A DNA stretch of 5,804 bases from the NCBI GenBank assembly GCA_002427615.1, contig DIFH01000093.1:1-5804 (forward strand), read 5' to 3'. A program made the translations under genes and the position numbers. Each line of letters starts with the position of its first letter. The first letter of the stretch is position 1. This stretch comes from Paludibacter sp. UBA5753 (lineage in GTDB: Bacteria > Bacteroidota > Bacteroidia > Bacteroidales > Paludibacteraceae). The notes beneath the pieces were generated by a model. That model worked only from the letters and a program-made list of their open reading frames with translations. It was not told where the DNA came from and did not search any database. Positions 1-5,804 of this stretch are shown here, one piece after another.

Positions 1-10
1 ATGTAGATGA

Positions 11-610
11 CGGAAGGGTTACGATTTTGATATTGTAAATAGAGAAAAAACAAGGCTTAAACAAGAAGATAGTTTTATCAAAAATGTATTCCATTTACTC
101 AAATTACACGGTTCTTTAAATTGGGAAAAAGAAGACAATAGAATTGTTCAAAAAGACAAACCTAAAAAACCATTAATAATTTATCCAGCGTCTGAAAAAT
201 ACGAGAGTTCTTTCGAACAGCCATATTTTGAAATGATGTCCCGTTTTCAACAAGCGTTACGCAACGACAATGTTTTGTTAATTGTAATTGGATTTGGATT
301 TCAAGACAAGCATGTACAAAATGTTATTATTGAAGCAGTAGAACAAAATCCAAGTTTTCAACTGGTTATTGTCAATTTTAACAATACAGGCAGTATTGAC
401 TTAAAATTGTTAGCTCCCTTTTTTAATACTAATGAAGACTTTGAGTCTTTAGAGTTATTTTATGATGAAAATGAGTTGAGAGAAAGAGTTACAAAAACGA
501 TAAAACAGAATGTAACTATTTTATTTGATACTTTTAGTCAATTTACAGATAATTATCCTGAAAATCAAACCTATAGCGGAAATAAAGAATATGAAAATGA
601 GTCCGTTTAG
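11..610 (+). CDS. SIR2-like NAD-hydrolase subunit of a SIR2-HerA defence pair (3' portion only)
   Basis: The reading frame is open from base 11 to the TAG at 608-610, giving 199 codons. The motif KLHGSLNW (101-124) is the conserved block of the SIR2_2-type family; its His (107-109) matches the catalytic His of sirtuin folds. Further on, GFGFQDKH (290-313) matches the family's G-[YF]-x-F-x-D-x-H block, which closes the Rossmann-like NAD site. The ATG at 233 is not the true start, because conserved sequence lies well upstream of it. Family knowledge: such proteins hydrolyse NAD when activated by phage and assemble with a HerA ATPase, which fits the next gene, overlapping by 20 bases. The N-terminal half, with the first NAD-binding motif, is missing. 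A TGA at 8-10 blocks this frame, while another frame reads VDDG just before it, so a frameshift or edge error is likely. The protein is probably cytoplasmic; no membrane segment is seen. The C-terminal tail is acidic and Asn-rich. Confidence 0.87.
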   Translation, partial: RKGYDFDIVNREKTRLKQEDSFIKNVFHLLKLHGSLNWEKEDNRIVQKDKPKKPLIIYPASEKYESSFEQPYFEMMSRFQQALRNDNVLLIVIGFGFQDKHVQNVIIEAVEQNPSFQLVIVNFNNTGSIDLKLLAPFFNTNEDFESLELFYDENELRERVTKTIKQNVTILFDTFSQFTDNYPENQTYSGNKEYENESV

Positions 611-2246
611 TCATAACTATTTTTTAGGATATGTCAATGAGGTGACCCCTCAGTTTGTGAAAATACATTTCCCTTCTTCTAGCCTATTGAGCAAGTTTTA
701 TCACGAAGGAGTGAATTATGCGGGTGGCAATGTAGGTAATTTTATTGTCATTGAAGGTGACGAATATGGGTTTCTTTCGAGAATAATTGAAATTAACTTA
801 CCTGATAGTGAAAGAAAGGAGATCAACGAAAAAGCGATACAAAATGATGATACAAGTTTCCACCCTTCGGGCAAAGCGGAGTTGTTGTTAAGTTTTAGCA
901 TTTTCAATCCTCAAGAAACAAATAAAACAGTTTCTAAATATCCGTCAATAGGAGCAAAAGTATATTCTTGTTCAGACGAGCAAATAGAGCAATATGTTAA
1001 AGAATTTGGGAAGAAAAAGAATGAAGAAGAAAATGCTTATGCTGCAATTGGAAAATTAACTTCAAATGATGCCATTTGTAATGTATCACTGAATGCATTA
1101 TTCGGTAGGCATTGTGCAGTAGTTGGCACAACTGGTGGTGGAAAAAGTTGGACTATTGCAAAATTAATTGAATCAATAACTGAAAAAACAAACAATAAAA
1201 TAATACTAATTGATGCTACGGGAGAGTATTGTAAATTAGATTGTGAGAGTATTGTTTTGGGAGAAAATACCTACTTTGATTATAAATACCTGACTAATTC
1301 AGATTTTTGTTTTCTTTTTCAAGAAAACTCACCTAATACAGTTACAGCATTATGTGATGCAATTCAATCATTAAAATTAATCTCATTAAATGTTGGATAT
1401 GATGGTATTAAATCTGGGAAAAATGCAGAATCCTTAAATAGATTAGTGCGTGAAAATGTTCATAGATTCAATGAGTGTAAATTCGATATATCACGTTTGC
1501 CTGAACAAATTAAGAATGAAGCAGTGTCCTTAAAAGGAAATGGAACTTATGAAGAAAATGGTTTTAAATTAGGTTATTGCTCTCACTTAATTGCAAGAGC
1601 AAACTTACTACTGCAAAATGATACTATTAAAAATGCTTTAGGTATTGAGAAAACCGCAGAGCAAACAACTGACATAATCAGTAAGATTGAAGCATTTATA
1701 AAGTCAGAACAACAGGACAACAATATCTTAAGAATTGGATTTGAAAAGCTTTCTTATGATTTTGCAATTAGAGAAATCATTGTTGATTTTATAGCCTCTA
1801 ATTTATTGAAGAAATCAAGAAAAGGAATTTTTATTGAGAAACCAATACTGTTATTTATTGATGAAGCTCACCAGTTCCTTAACAAAAGAATAAATGCTGA
1901 CGACAACAGTTCCTTTTATCTTCAAAATATTGATTTGATTGCTAAAGAATGCCGTAAATATGGACTTTTTTTATGCTTAGCGACTCAGATGCCAAGAGAT
2001 ATTCCTATTGGGACATTAAGTCAGATGGGAACATTTATTGTACATAGACTTATTAATGAACAAGATAAAAAAGCGATTGAAAGTGCTGCTTCTTCTGCGA
2101 ATAAAAGCGCATTGTCATTTTTACCCATTTTGGGAGAAGGCGAAGCGTTACTTGTAGGAGTAGATTTTCCAATGCCTCTTTTGATTAAAATGGACAAACC
2201 AACAAATGAACCACAATCTAATACCCCTAAACTGAAGAAAAAATGA
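591..2246 (+). CDS. HerA-like hexameric ATPase/translocase (DUF87), partner of the SIR2-like protein
   Basis: A 551-aa protein if started at the ATG at 591; the ATG at 597 is an equal alternative. The frame opens further upstream at 525, but those 22 extra residues lie inside the SIR2-like gene and do not look like family sequence, whereas FLGYVNEVTPQFVKIHF is a typical HerA beta-barrel (HAS) start. Order: HAS barrel about 10-70; P-loop GTTGGGKS at 179-186 (Lys185, Ser186); Walker B ILLFIDEAH at 419-427 (Asp424, Glu425); sensor-like ATQMPRD at 464-470; FIVHRLINEQD at 482-492, matching the HerA block with the arginine finger. The P-loop has Gly where most HerA proteins have Ser. Family knowledge: HerA forms DNA-pumping hexamers, and in this pairing it assembles with SIR2 into a defence complex. 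The length is in the usual range and the gene looks intact. Its stop overlaps a downstream ATG as ATGA (2243-2246). A DNA-repair HerA would normally sit with nurA, which is absent here. Confidence 0.93.
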   Translation: MKMSPFSHNYFLGYVNEVTPQFVKIHFPSSSLLSKFYHEGVNYAGGNVGNFIVIEGDEYGFLSRIIEINLPDSERKEINEKAIQNDDTSFHPSGKAELLLSFSIFNPQETNKTVSKYPSIGAKVYSCSDEQIEQYVKEFGKKKNEEENAYAAIGKLTSNDAICNVSLNALFGRHCAVVGTTGGGKSWTIAKLIESITEKTNNKIILIDATGEYCKLDCESIVLGENTYFDYKYLTNSDFCFLFQENSPNTVTALCDAIQSLKLISLNVGYDGIKSGKNAESLNRLVRENVHRFNECKFDISRLPEQIKNEAVSLKGNGTYEENGFKLGYCSHLIARANLLLQNDTIKNALGIEKTAEQTTDIISKIEAFIKSEQQDNNILRIGFEKLSYDFAIREIIVDFIASNLLKKSRKGIFIEKPILLFIDEAHQFLNKRINADDNSSFYLQNIDLIAKECRKYGLFLCLATQMPRDIPIGTLSQMGTFIVHRLINEQDKKAIESAASSANKSALSFLPILGEGEALLVGVDFPMPLLIKMDKPTNEPQSNTPKLKKK

Positions 2247-2301
2247 AACAAGAAACAACTTCCGCAAATCAAGAAGACTGCCCTCCAGCATTGACTGACG
2301 G
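2247..2301. other. junction between the SIR2-HerA pair and the type I restriction genes
   Basis: These 55 bases separate the HerA stop from the first recognisable codon of the HTH remnant. All three forward frames were read. Frame 3 continues HerA for 15 codons to a TGA at 2292. Frame 1 meets a TGA at 2296, just before the HTH homology. Frame 2 starts at the ATG at 2243 and runs on through, but in the wrong frame for the HTH. None of these peptides resembles a family I know. The stretch is locally richer in C and G than herA. It may be the ancestral 5' end of the HTH gene, the tail of a lost gene, or the scar of an insertion. No terminator hairpin or promoter could be supported. Confidence 0.5.
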
Positions 2302-2475
2302 GGAGTGCTTAAAGAGAAAGGCATTAAACAGACTTTGCTTGCTGAAAAGTTGGGAAAGAGCTACAATAAGATCAACTCATACATATAAAACCGGCAACAA
2401 CCAATACGTGGAGTATTTTATGAAATAGCAAAAATATTGGATATAAATCTTAAAGATGTATTGAAAGAAGCATAA
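2302..2475 (+). pseudogene. XRE-family helix-turn-helix regulator remnant, with internal stop and lost start
   Basis: In one frame the DNA reads GVLKEKGIKQTLLAEKLGKS and on to INSYI, then a TAA at 2386-2388, then NRQQPIRGVFYEIAKILDIN and on to the TAA at 2473-2475. Joined across the stop, this is a small XRE HTH: helices 2 and 3 around KQTLLAEKLG and YNKINSYI, the NRQQP turn, and the YEIAKILDI helix. Such 60-75-aa regulators commonly precede hsdR in Bacteroidota type I loci. Relatives often carry Gln at the stop position, so one C-to-T change (CAA to TAA) would explain it. No ATG exists in this frame; only a GTG at 2305. The ATG at 2243, coupled to the HerA stop, would join this frame if the G run at 2300-2303 were one base longer. 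The last A of its final stop is the first base of hsdR. It probably once modulated restriction gene expression (family inference) and is now probably dead, unless the stop is a sequence error. Confidence 0.8.
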
Positions 2476-5435
2476 TGAGAAAAGAAACTCAAATAGAAGA
2501 AAGTTTAATTGCTAAGTTGACTGACTTGAAATATAGTTATAGGTCGGACATACGGGACAGAGCTTCTCTCGAAAATAATTTCCGTGCGAAATTCCAATCA
2601 TTGAATCGGGTAAATTTAACCGATGCCGAATTCTATCGATTAAGGGATGAGATTATAAATGCTGACGTTTTTGCTGCTTCAAAACGCCTGAGAGAAATCA
2701 ATACGTTTATGCGTGAAGACGGAACGCCATTGCATTACACATTAGTGAACATCAAAGACTGGTGCAAGAATGATTATGAAGTTATCAATCAACTTCGGAT
2801 AAATACTGAAAACAGCTATCATCGCTATGATGTGATTTTGCTGATTAACGGCATACCCGTTGTTCAAATTGAATTAAAAAGTCTGGAAGTAAGCCCGCGC
2901 AGAGCCATGCAGCAAATTGTAGACTACAAAAGCGACCCGGGAAACGGCTATACCAATTCTTTGCTTTGCTTTATGCAGTTGTTTATTGTAAGCAACCGTG
3001 TTAATACCTACTACTTTGCAAATAACAACAATGCCCATTTCAGTTTTAATGCTGATGAACAGTTTTTGCCGATTTATCAATTGGCAAGTGAGGACAATAA
3101 AAAAATCACACATTTAGATGACTTTTCCGAAAAGTTTCTGAGCAAATGCACATTGGGGCAAATGATTAGCAGATATATGGTTTTGGTTGTAAGCGAACAA
3201 AAACTATTGATCATGCGACCTTACCAAATTTATGCCGTGAAAGCCATTGTGGACTGCATTCACCAAAACCGTGGCAACGGCTACATATGGCACACCACAG
3301 GAAGCGGGAAAACGCTGACTTCTTTCAAAGCATCCATTCTTCTCAAAGACAATCCCGATATTGAAAAATGCTTATTTGTAGTTGACCGCAAAGACCTTGA
3401 CCGACAAACCCGTGAGGAATTTAATAAATTTCAGGAAGGTTGCGTGGAAGAAAATACCAATACCGAAATGTTGGTAAGGCGCATGCTTTCTGACGACTAC
3501 GCCAACAAAGTAATTGTTACAACCATTCAGAAATTAGGACTTGCATTAGACCCAAACAACAAGAACAACTACAAGGAACGTCTTGAGCCGCTTCGCAATA
3601 AACGAATTGTATTCATTTTTGATGAGTGTCACCGTTCACAGTTTGGCGAAAATCATAAAGCTATCAAAGAGTTTTTCCCCAATGCACAGCTCTTTGGATT
3701 TACGGGTACACCCATTTTTGATGATAACGCCATTTACAAACAAATTGACGGAACTGTTGGCTCTTACGTAACAACCAAAGATATTTTTCAACAACGACTG
3801 CACACGTACACGATTACCCATGCTATAGAAGATAGAAATGTATTGCGATTTCATATTGACTATTACAAACCCGAGAAAAACATTACCATAGGCAGCACAG
3901 AACATAAAACGGCTGTTGTCAATGCAATTATAAAAAAACACGATGCAGCTACGCACAATAAACGTTTTAACGCTTTATTCGCAACGGCTTCTATTAATGA
4001 TGCTATTGAATACTACGACCTATTTGTAAAGACAGGGCATGCCCTGTCTCAAGAAAATCCGGATTATATTCCATTAAACATTGCTTGTGTATTTTCGCCA
4101 CCTGCCGATGGAAACAAAGATGTGCAGCAGCTGCAAGAAGATTTACAACAAGAAAAAGAGGACAACAAGGTTGAACCCGAAAAAAAGAAGAAAGCCCTGC
4201 AAAGCATTATTGCCTATTACAATGAGCAATATGGAACCAATCACAGTATCAACGAGTTTGACCTGTATTATCAGGATGTTCAGCAACGCATCAAATTTCA
4301 AAAGTTCAGCAATACCGACTATCCACACAAAAACAAAATTGATATGGTGATTGTGGTGGATATGTTGCTTACCGGATTTGATTCCAAATATCTGAACACG
4401 TTATATGTGGATAAGAATCTGAAATACCACGGACTGATTCAGGCATTCAGTCGCACCAACCGTATTTTGAACGACACCAAGCCTTACGGAAATATTTTGG
4501 ATTTCCGCCAACAGCAAGCCGAAGTAGACAGAGCCATTGCCTTATTTAGCGGAGAAGATACGGAACAAGCCAAAGAAATTTGGCTGGTTGAACCGGCACC
4601 GAAAATAATTGAGAAGTACCAGGAGGCAGTAAAAGCGATGGAAAAATGGATGGAATCAAAAAACATTGCGGCAGAACCACAGGAAGTTTACAATCTAAAA
4701 GGGGATGCTGCCCGTATTGAGTTCATCAATCGCTTTAAAGAAGTGCAACGGTTGAAAACACAGCTTGACCAATACACCGACCTGAACGAAGAACAAAAGG
4801 AAAAGATAGAAGAACTGATGCCTGAAGTTCAATTGCGTTCGTTCCGCAGTTCGTATTTGGAAATTGCCAAACAACTCAAAGAAGTTCAGGAAAAGGAAGG
4901 CGACAGAGCCCCTGAAAACATTCAGCAGCTTGATTTTGAATTTGTGTTGTTTGCATCTGCTTTGGTAGATTATGACTACATCATGAACCTGATTGCCAAA
5001 TATACGCAGGGCACCGCAAAGAAACAGAAAATGACCCGTGATCAATTGATTGGCGTATTGAGCAGCAGCGCCAACCTGATGGAAGAACGGGAAGATATGA
5101 TTGATTACATCAAAACTTTGGAATTTGGCAAGGGTTTGAATGAAAATGAGATAAAAGAGGGCTACCAACAATTTAAAGCGGAAAAAATAGCCAAAGAGTT
5201 CGCCCACATTGCACAGAAAAACGGCTTGGAAATTTCTGCACTGCAACAATTTACCGAAGGCATTTTAAGCCGCATGATATTTGATGCCGATAAATTAAGT
5301 GAACTTTTTGCTCCCTTTGACTTGGGATGGAAAGAACGCACCAAACGAGAACTATCATTGATGAAAGATTTGATTCCACTATTAAAAAAACAAGCCGAAG
5401 GACGCGAAATATCAGGACTGAAAGCGTATGAGTAA
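2475..5435 (+). CDS. hsdR: type I restriction endonuclease, R (motor and nuclease) subunit
   Basis: A 986-aa protein of normal HsdR length and apparently intact. The N-terminal RecB-type nuclease has Asp119 (HRYDV), Glu133-x-Lys135 (QIELK) and a QxxxY motif at 147-151. The superfamily 2 helicase motor follows: RPYQ at 248-251, Walker A TTGSGKT at 274-280, DECH at 383-386, TGTP at 410-413, VVDMLLTGFDSK at 627-638 and QAFSRTNR at 656-663. A Lys/Glu/Gln-rich linker lies near 548-575, and the C-terminal helical domain (about 700-986) normally docks on the methylase core. With two HsdM and one HsdS it forms the cytoplasmic complex that translocates DNA from an unmethylated site and cuts at a distance. 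The start is the only ATG before the conserved region; purine-rich GAAAGAAG (2463-2470) precedes it, and its A overlaps the HTH stop. Its end overlaps hsdS by 8 bases. G+C is higher than in herA. A 20-bp palindrome lies inside the gene at 4030-4049, encoding residues 519-525. Confidence 0.97.
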   Translation: MRKETQIEESLIAKLTDLKYSYRSDIRDRASLENNFRAKFQSLNRVNLTDAEFYRLRDEIINADVFAASKRLREINTFMREDGTPLHYTLVNIKDWCKNDYEVINQLRINTENSYHRYDVILLINGIPVVQIELKSLEVSPRRAMQQIVDYKSDPGNGYTNSLLCFMQLFIVSNRVNTYYFANNNNAHFSFNADEQFLPIYQLASEDNKKITHLDDFSEKFLSKCTLGQMISRYMVLVVSEQKLLIMRPYQIYAVKAIVDCIHQNRGNGYIWHTTGSGKTLTSFKASILLKDNPDIEKCLFVVDRKDLDRQTREEFNKFQEGCVEENTNTEMLVRRMLSDDYANKVIVTTIQKLGLALDPNNKNNYKERLEPLRNKRIVFIFDECHRSQFGENHKAIKEFFPNAQLFGFTGTPIFDDNAIYKQIDGTVGSYVTTKDIFQQRLHTYTITHAIEDRNVLRFHIDYYKPEKNITIGSTEHKTAVVNAIIKKHDAATHNKRFNALFATASINDAIEYYDLFVKTGHALSQENPDYIPLNIACVFSPPADGNKDVQQLQEDLQQEKEDNKVEPEKKKKALQSIIAYYNEQYGTNHSINEFDLYYQDVQQRIKFQKFSNTDYPHKNKIDMVIVVDMLLTGFDSKYLNTLYVDKNLKYHGLIQAFSRTNRILNDTKPYGNILDFRQQQAEVDRAIALFSGEDTEQAKEIWLVEPAPKIIEKYQEAVKAMEKWMESKNIAAEPQEVYNLKGDAARIEFINRFKEVQRLKTQLDQYTDLNEEQKEKIEELMPEVQLRSFRSSYLEIAKQLKEVQEKEGDRAPENIQQLDFEFVLFASALVDYDYIMNLIAKYTQGTAKKQKMTRDQLIGVLSSSANLMEEREDMIDYIKTLEFGKGLNENEIKEGYQQFKAEKIAKEFAHIAQKNGLEISALQQFTEGILSRMIFDADKLSELFAPFDLGWKERTKRELSLMKDLIPLLKKQAEGREISGLKAYE
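4030..4049. repeat. perfect 20-bp palindrome inside hsdR, REP-like
   Basis: The half-site AGACAGGGCA is followed directly by its exact reverse complement, centred on GCATGC between 4039 and 4040. Outside the core, two of the next five flanking pairs (4027/4052 and 4025/4054) also match, as expected of a decayed longer inverted repeat. It is translated in the hsdR frame as part of KTGHALS (residues 519-525), which falls in a variable stretch between LFVK and the conserved PLNIACVFSPP. From memory, palindromes of the type GTAGAGAC...GTCTCTAC are dispersed in several Bacteroidota and related genomes, so this may be a copy that landed in a coding loop. It could also be a chance palindrome, but at 20 bases in a 5.8 kb window that is unlikely. 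Confidence 0.6.
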
Positions 5436-5804
5436 GAATAATGATAATAAATTGGTGCCAAAACTGAGGTTTCCGGAATTTCAAAATAAAGAGGAATGGA
5501 AAGGTGATGAATTAGGCAATCTGGCCAGTTTTTTTAAAGGTAAAGGATTGGCAAAAAGTGATATTGTTCCAGATGGCAAGAATCCGTGTGTTCATTATGG
5601 GGAACTTTTTACAAATTATTCTGAAGTAATTAAAGAAGTAAAAAGCTATACCAATATTTCTGATGGCTTTAAATCAGAAGAAAATGACGTTTTAATGCCA
5701 ACATCCGATGTTACGCCAAATGGACTTGCAAAAGCATCTTGTATAAAATTGGACGAAGTCATATTAGGAGGAGATATTCTGTATCCCTTCCGCCATCCCC
5801 ATCT
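5428..5804 (+). CDS. hsdS: type I restriction-modification specificity subunit, 5' part
   Basis: The gene starts at an ATG lying 8 bases inside the hsdR end and is open for 125 codons to the window edge; complete HsdS proteins are about 380-450 aa. The N-terminus has PKLRFPEF (residues 11-18) followed by Trp24, the usual opening of one HsdS class, then the first target-recognition domain with HYGELFTNYSEV and the conserved SEENDVLMPTSDVTPNGLAK and VILGGDIL blocks. HsdS reads one half of a bipartite DNA target with each of two such domains and tethers HsdM and HsdR. The overlap with hsdR implies translational coupling. Base composition is again AT-rich (18 of 60 G+C at 5641-5700), in line with frequent exchange of recognition domains. 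The last residues (YPFRHPH) do not match the I-[IL]-R-P I expect after GGDIL; the C-rich final 22 bases may contain base errors. Confidence 0.94.
   Translation, partial: MSKNNDNKLVPKLRFPEFQNKEEWKGDELGNLASFFKGKGLAKSDIVPDGKNPCVHYGELFTNYSEVIKEVKSYTNISDGFKSEENDVLMPTSDVTPNGLAKASCIKLDEVILGGDILYPFRHPH

Noticed and set aside
525..590. Upstream extension of the HerA frame from an ATG at 525
   Set aside because: The extra 22 residues lie within the SIR2-like coding sequence and are low-complexity Ile/Leu-rich, whereas HerA-type sequence begins right after the ATGs at 591 and 597.
233..610. A complete small gene of 125 codons starting at the ATG at 233
   Set aside because: The conserved KLHGSLNW block is in the same frame at 101-124, so this is only the tail of the SIR2-like gene.
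2244..2294. Stop-codon readthrough extending HerA by 15 Lys-rich residues
   Set aside because: The extension is too short and matches no motif I know; HerA already ends at a normal place with a disordered Lys tail.
2247..2310. Terminator hairpin between herA and hsdR
   Set aside because: Only a 4-bp CTCC/GGAG match could be found and there is no following T run.
2243..2428. A 61-codon gene overlapping the HerA stop as ATGA
   Set aside because: From 2302 on, the same DNA encodes recognisable HTH sequence in another frame, so this reading is out of frame; its first 19 codons may still be the original HTH start.
4588..4602. Short near-palindrome GCTGGTTGAACCGGC in hsdR
   Set aside because: It has a wobble pair and effectively no loop, lies in coding sequence, and could easily arise by chance.
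4695..5249. 184-codon minus-strand reading frame inside hsdR
   Set aside because: It lies antisense to the conserved C-terminal part of HsdR, is Phe/Leu-rich as expected of antisense to Glu/Lys/Gln codons, and shows no motif.

Overview
This 5.8 kb window is a stretch of a bacterial anti-phage defence island with all genes on the + strand. The 5' part holds a SIR2-like gene (3' portion only) overlapping a complete HerA/DUF87-type ATPase gene. These two families together form the known SIR2-HerA defence pair, in which an NAD-consuming SIR2-like protein works with a HerA hexameric ATPase. The 3' part holds type I restriction-modification genes: a complete hsdR (986 aa) and the first 125 codons of hsdS. 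Between the two lies a small XRE-type helix-turn-helix gene that is broken by an in-frame stop and has no intact start. No hsdM is present, so it must lie outside the window if the system is functional.

The organism is probably a member of the Bacteroidota. This rests on recalled resemblance of the HTH remnant, HsdR and the HsdS N-terminus (PKLRFPEF) to proteins of that phylum, on low G+C, and on the lack of strong Shine-Dalgarno sites. It is an inference, and because these genes are often transferred it speaks only to the locus.

Layout: SIR2-like 3' end (11-610), herA-like (591-2246), a 55-base junction (2247-2301), HTH remnant (2302-2475), hsdR (2475-5435), hsdS 5' end (5428-5804). Every gene overlaps the next except at the junction, which suggests one transcript with translational coupling. 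No promoter, terminator, tRNA, CRISPR array or transposase is visible. Hand-counted G+C rises from 19/60 in a herA line (1201-1260) to 27/60 in an hsdR line (4441-4500), then falls to 18/60 in hsdS (5641-5700). This fits a mosaic locus in which the SIR2-HerA pair was placed beside, or inside, a type I operon.

None of the protein families is new. The parts worth a second look are the composite arrangement, the broken HTH gene at the junction, and a perfect 20-bp palindrome embedded in the hsdR coding sequence. Both window ends look irregular (an apparent frameshift at the start, an odd C-rich ending in hsdS), so sequence error at contig edges should be kept in mind.
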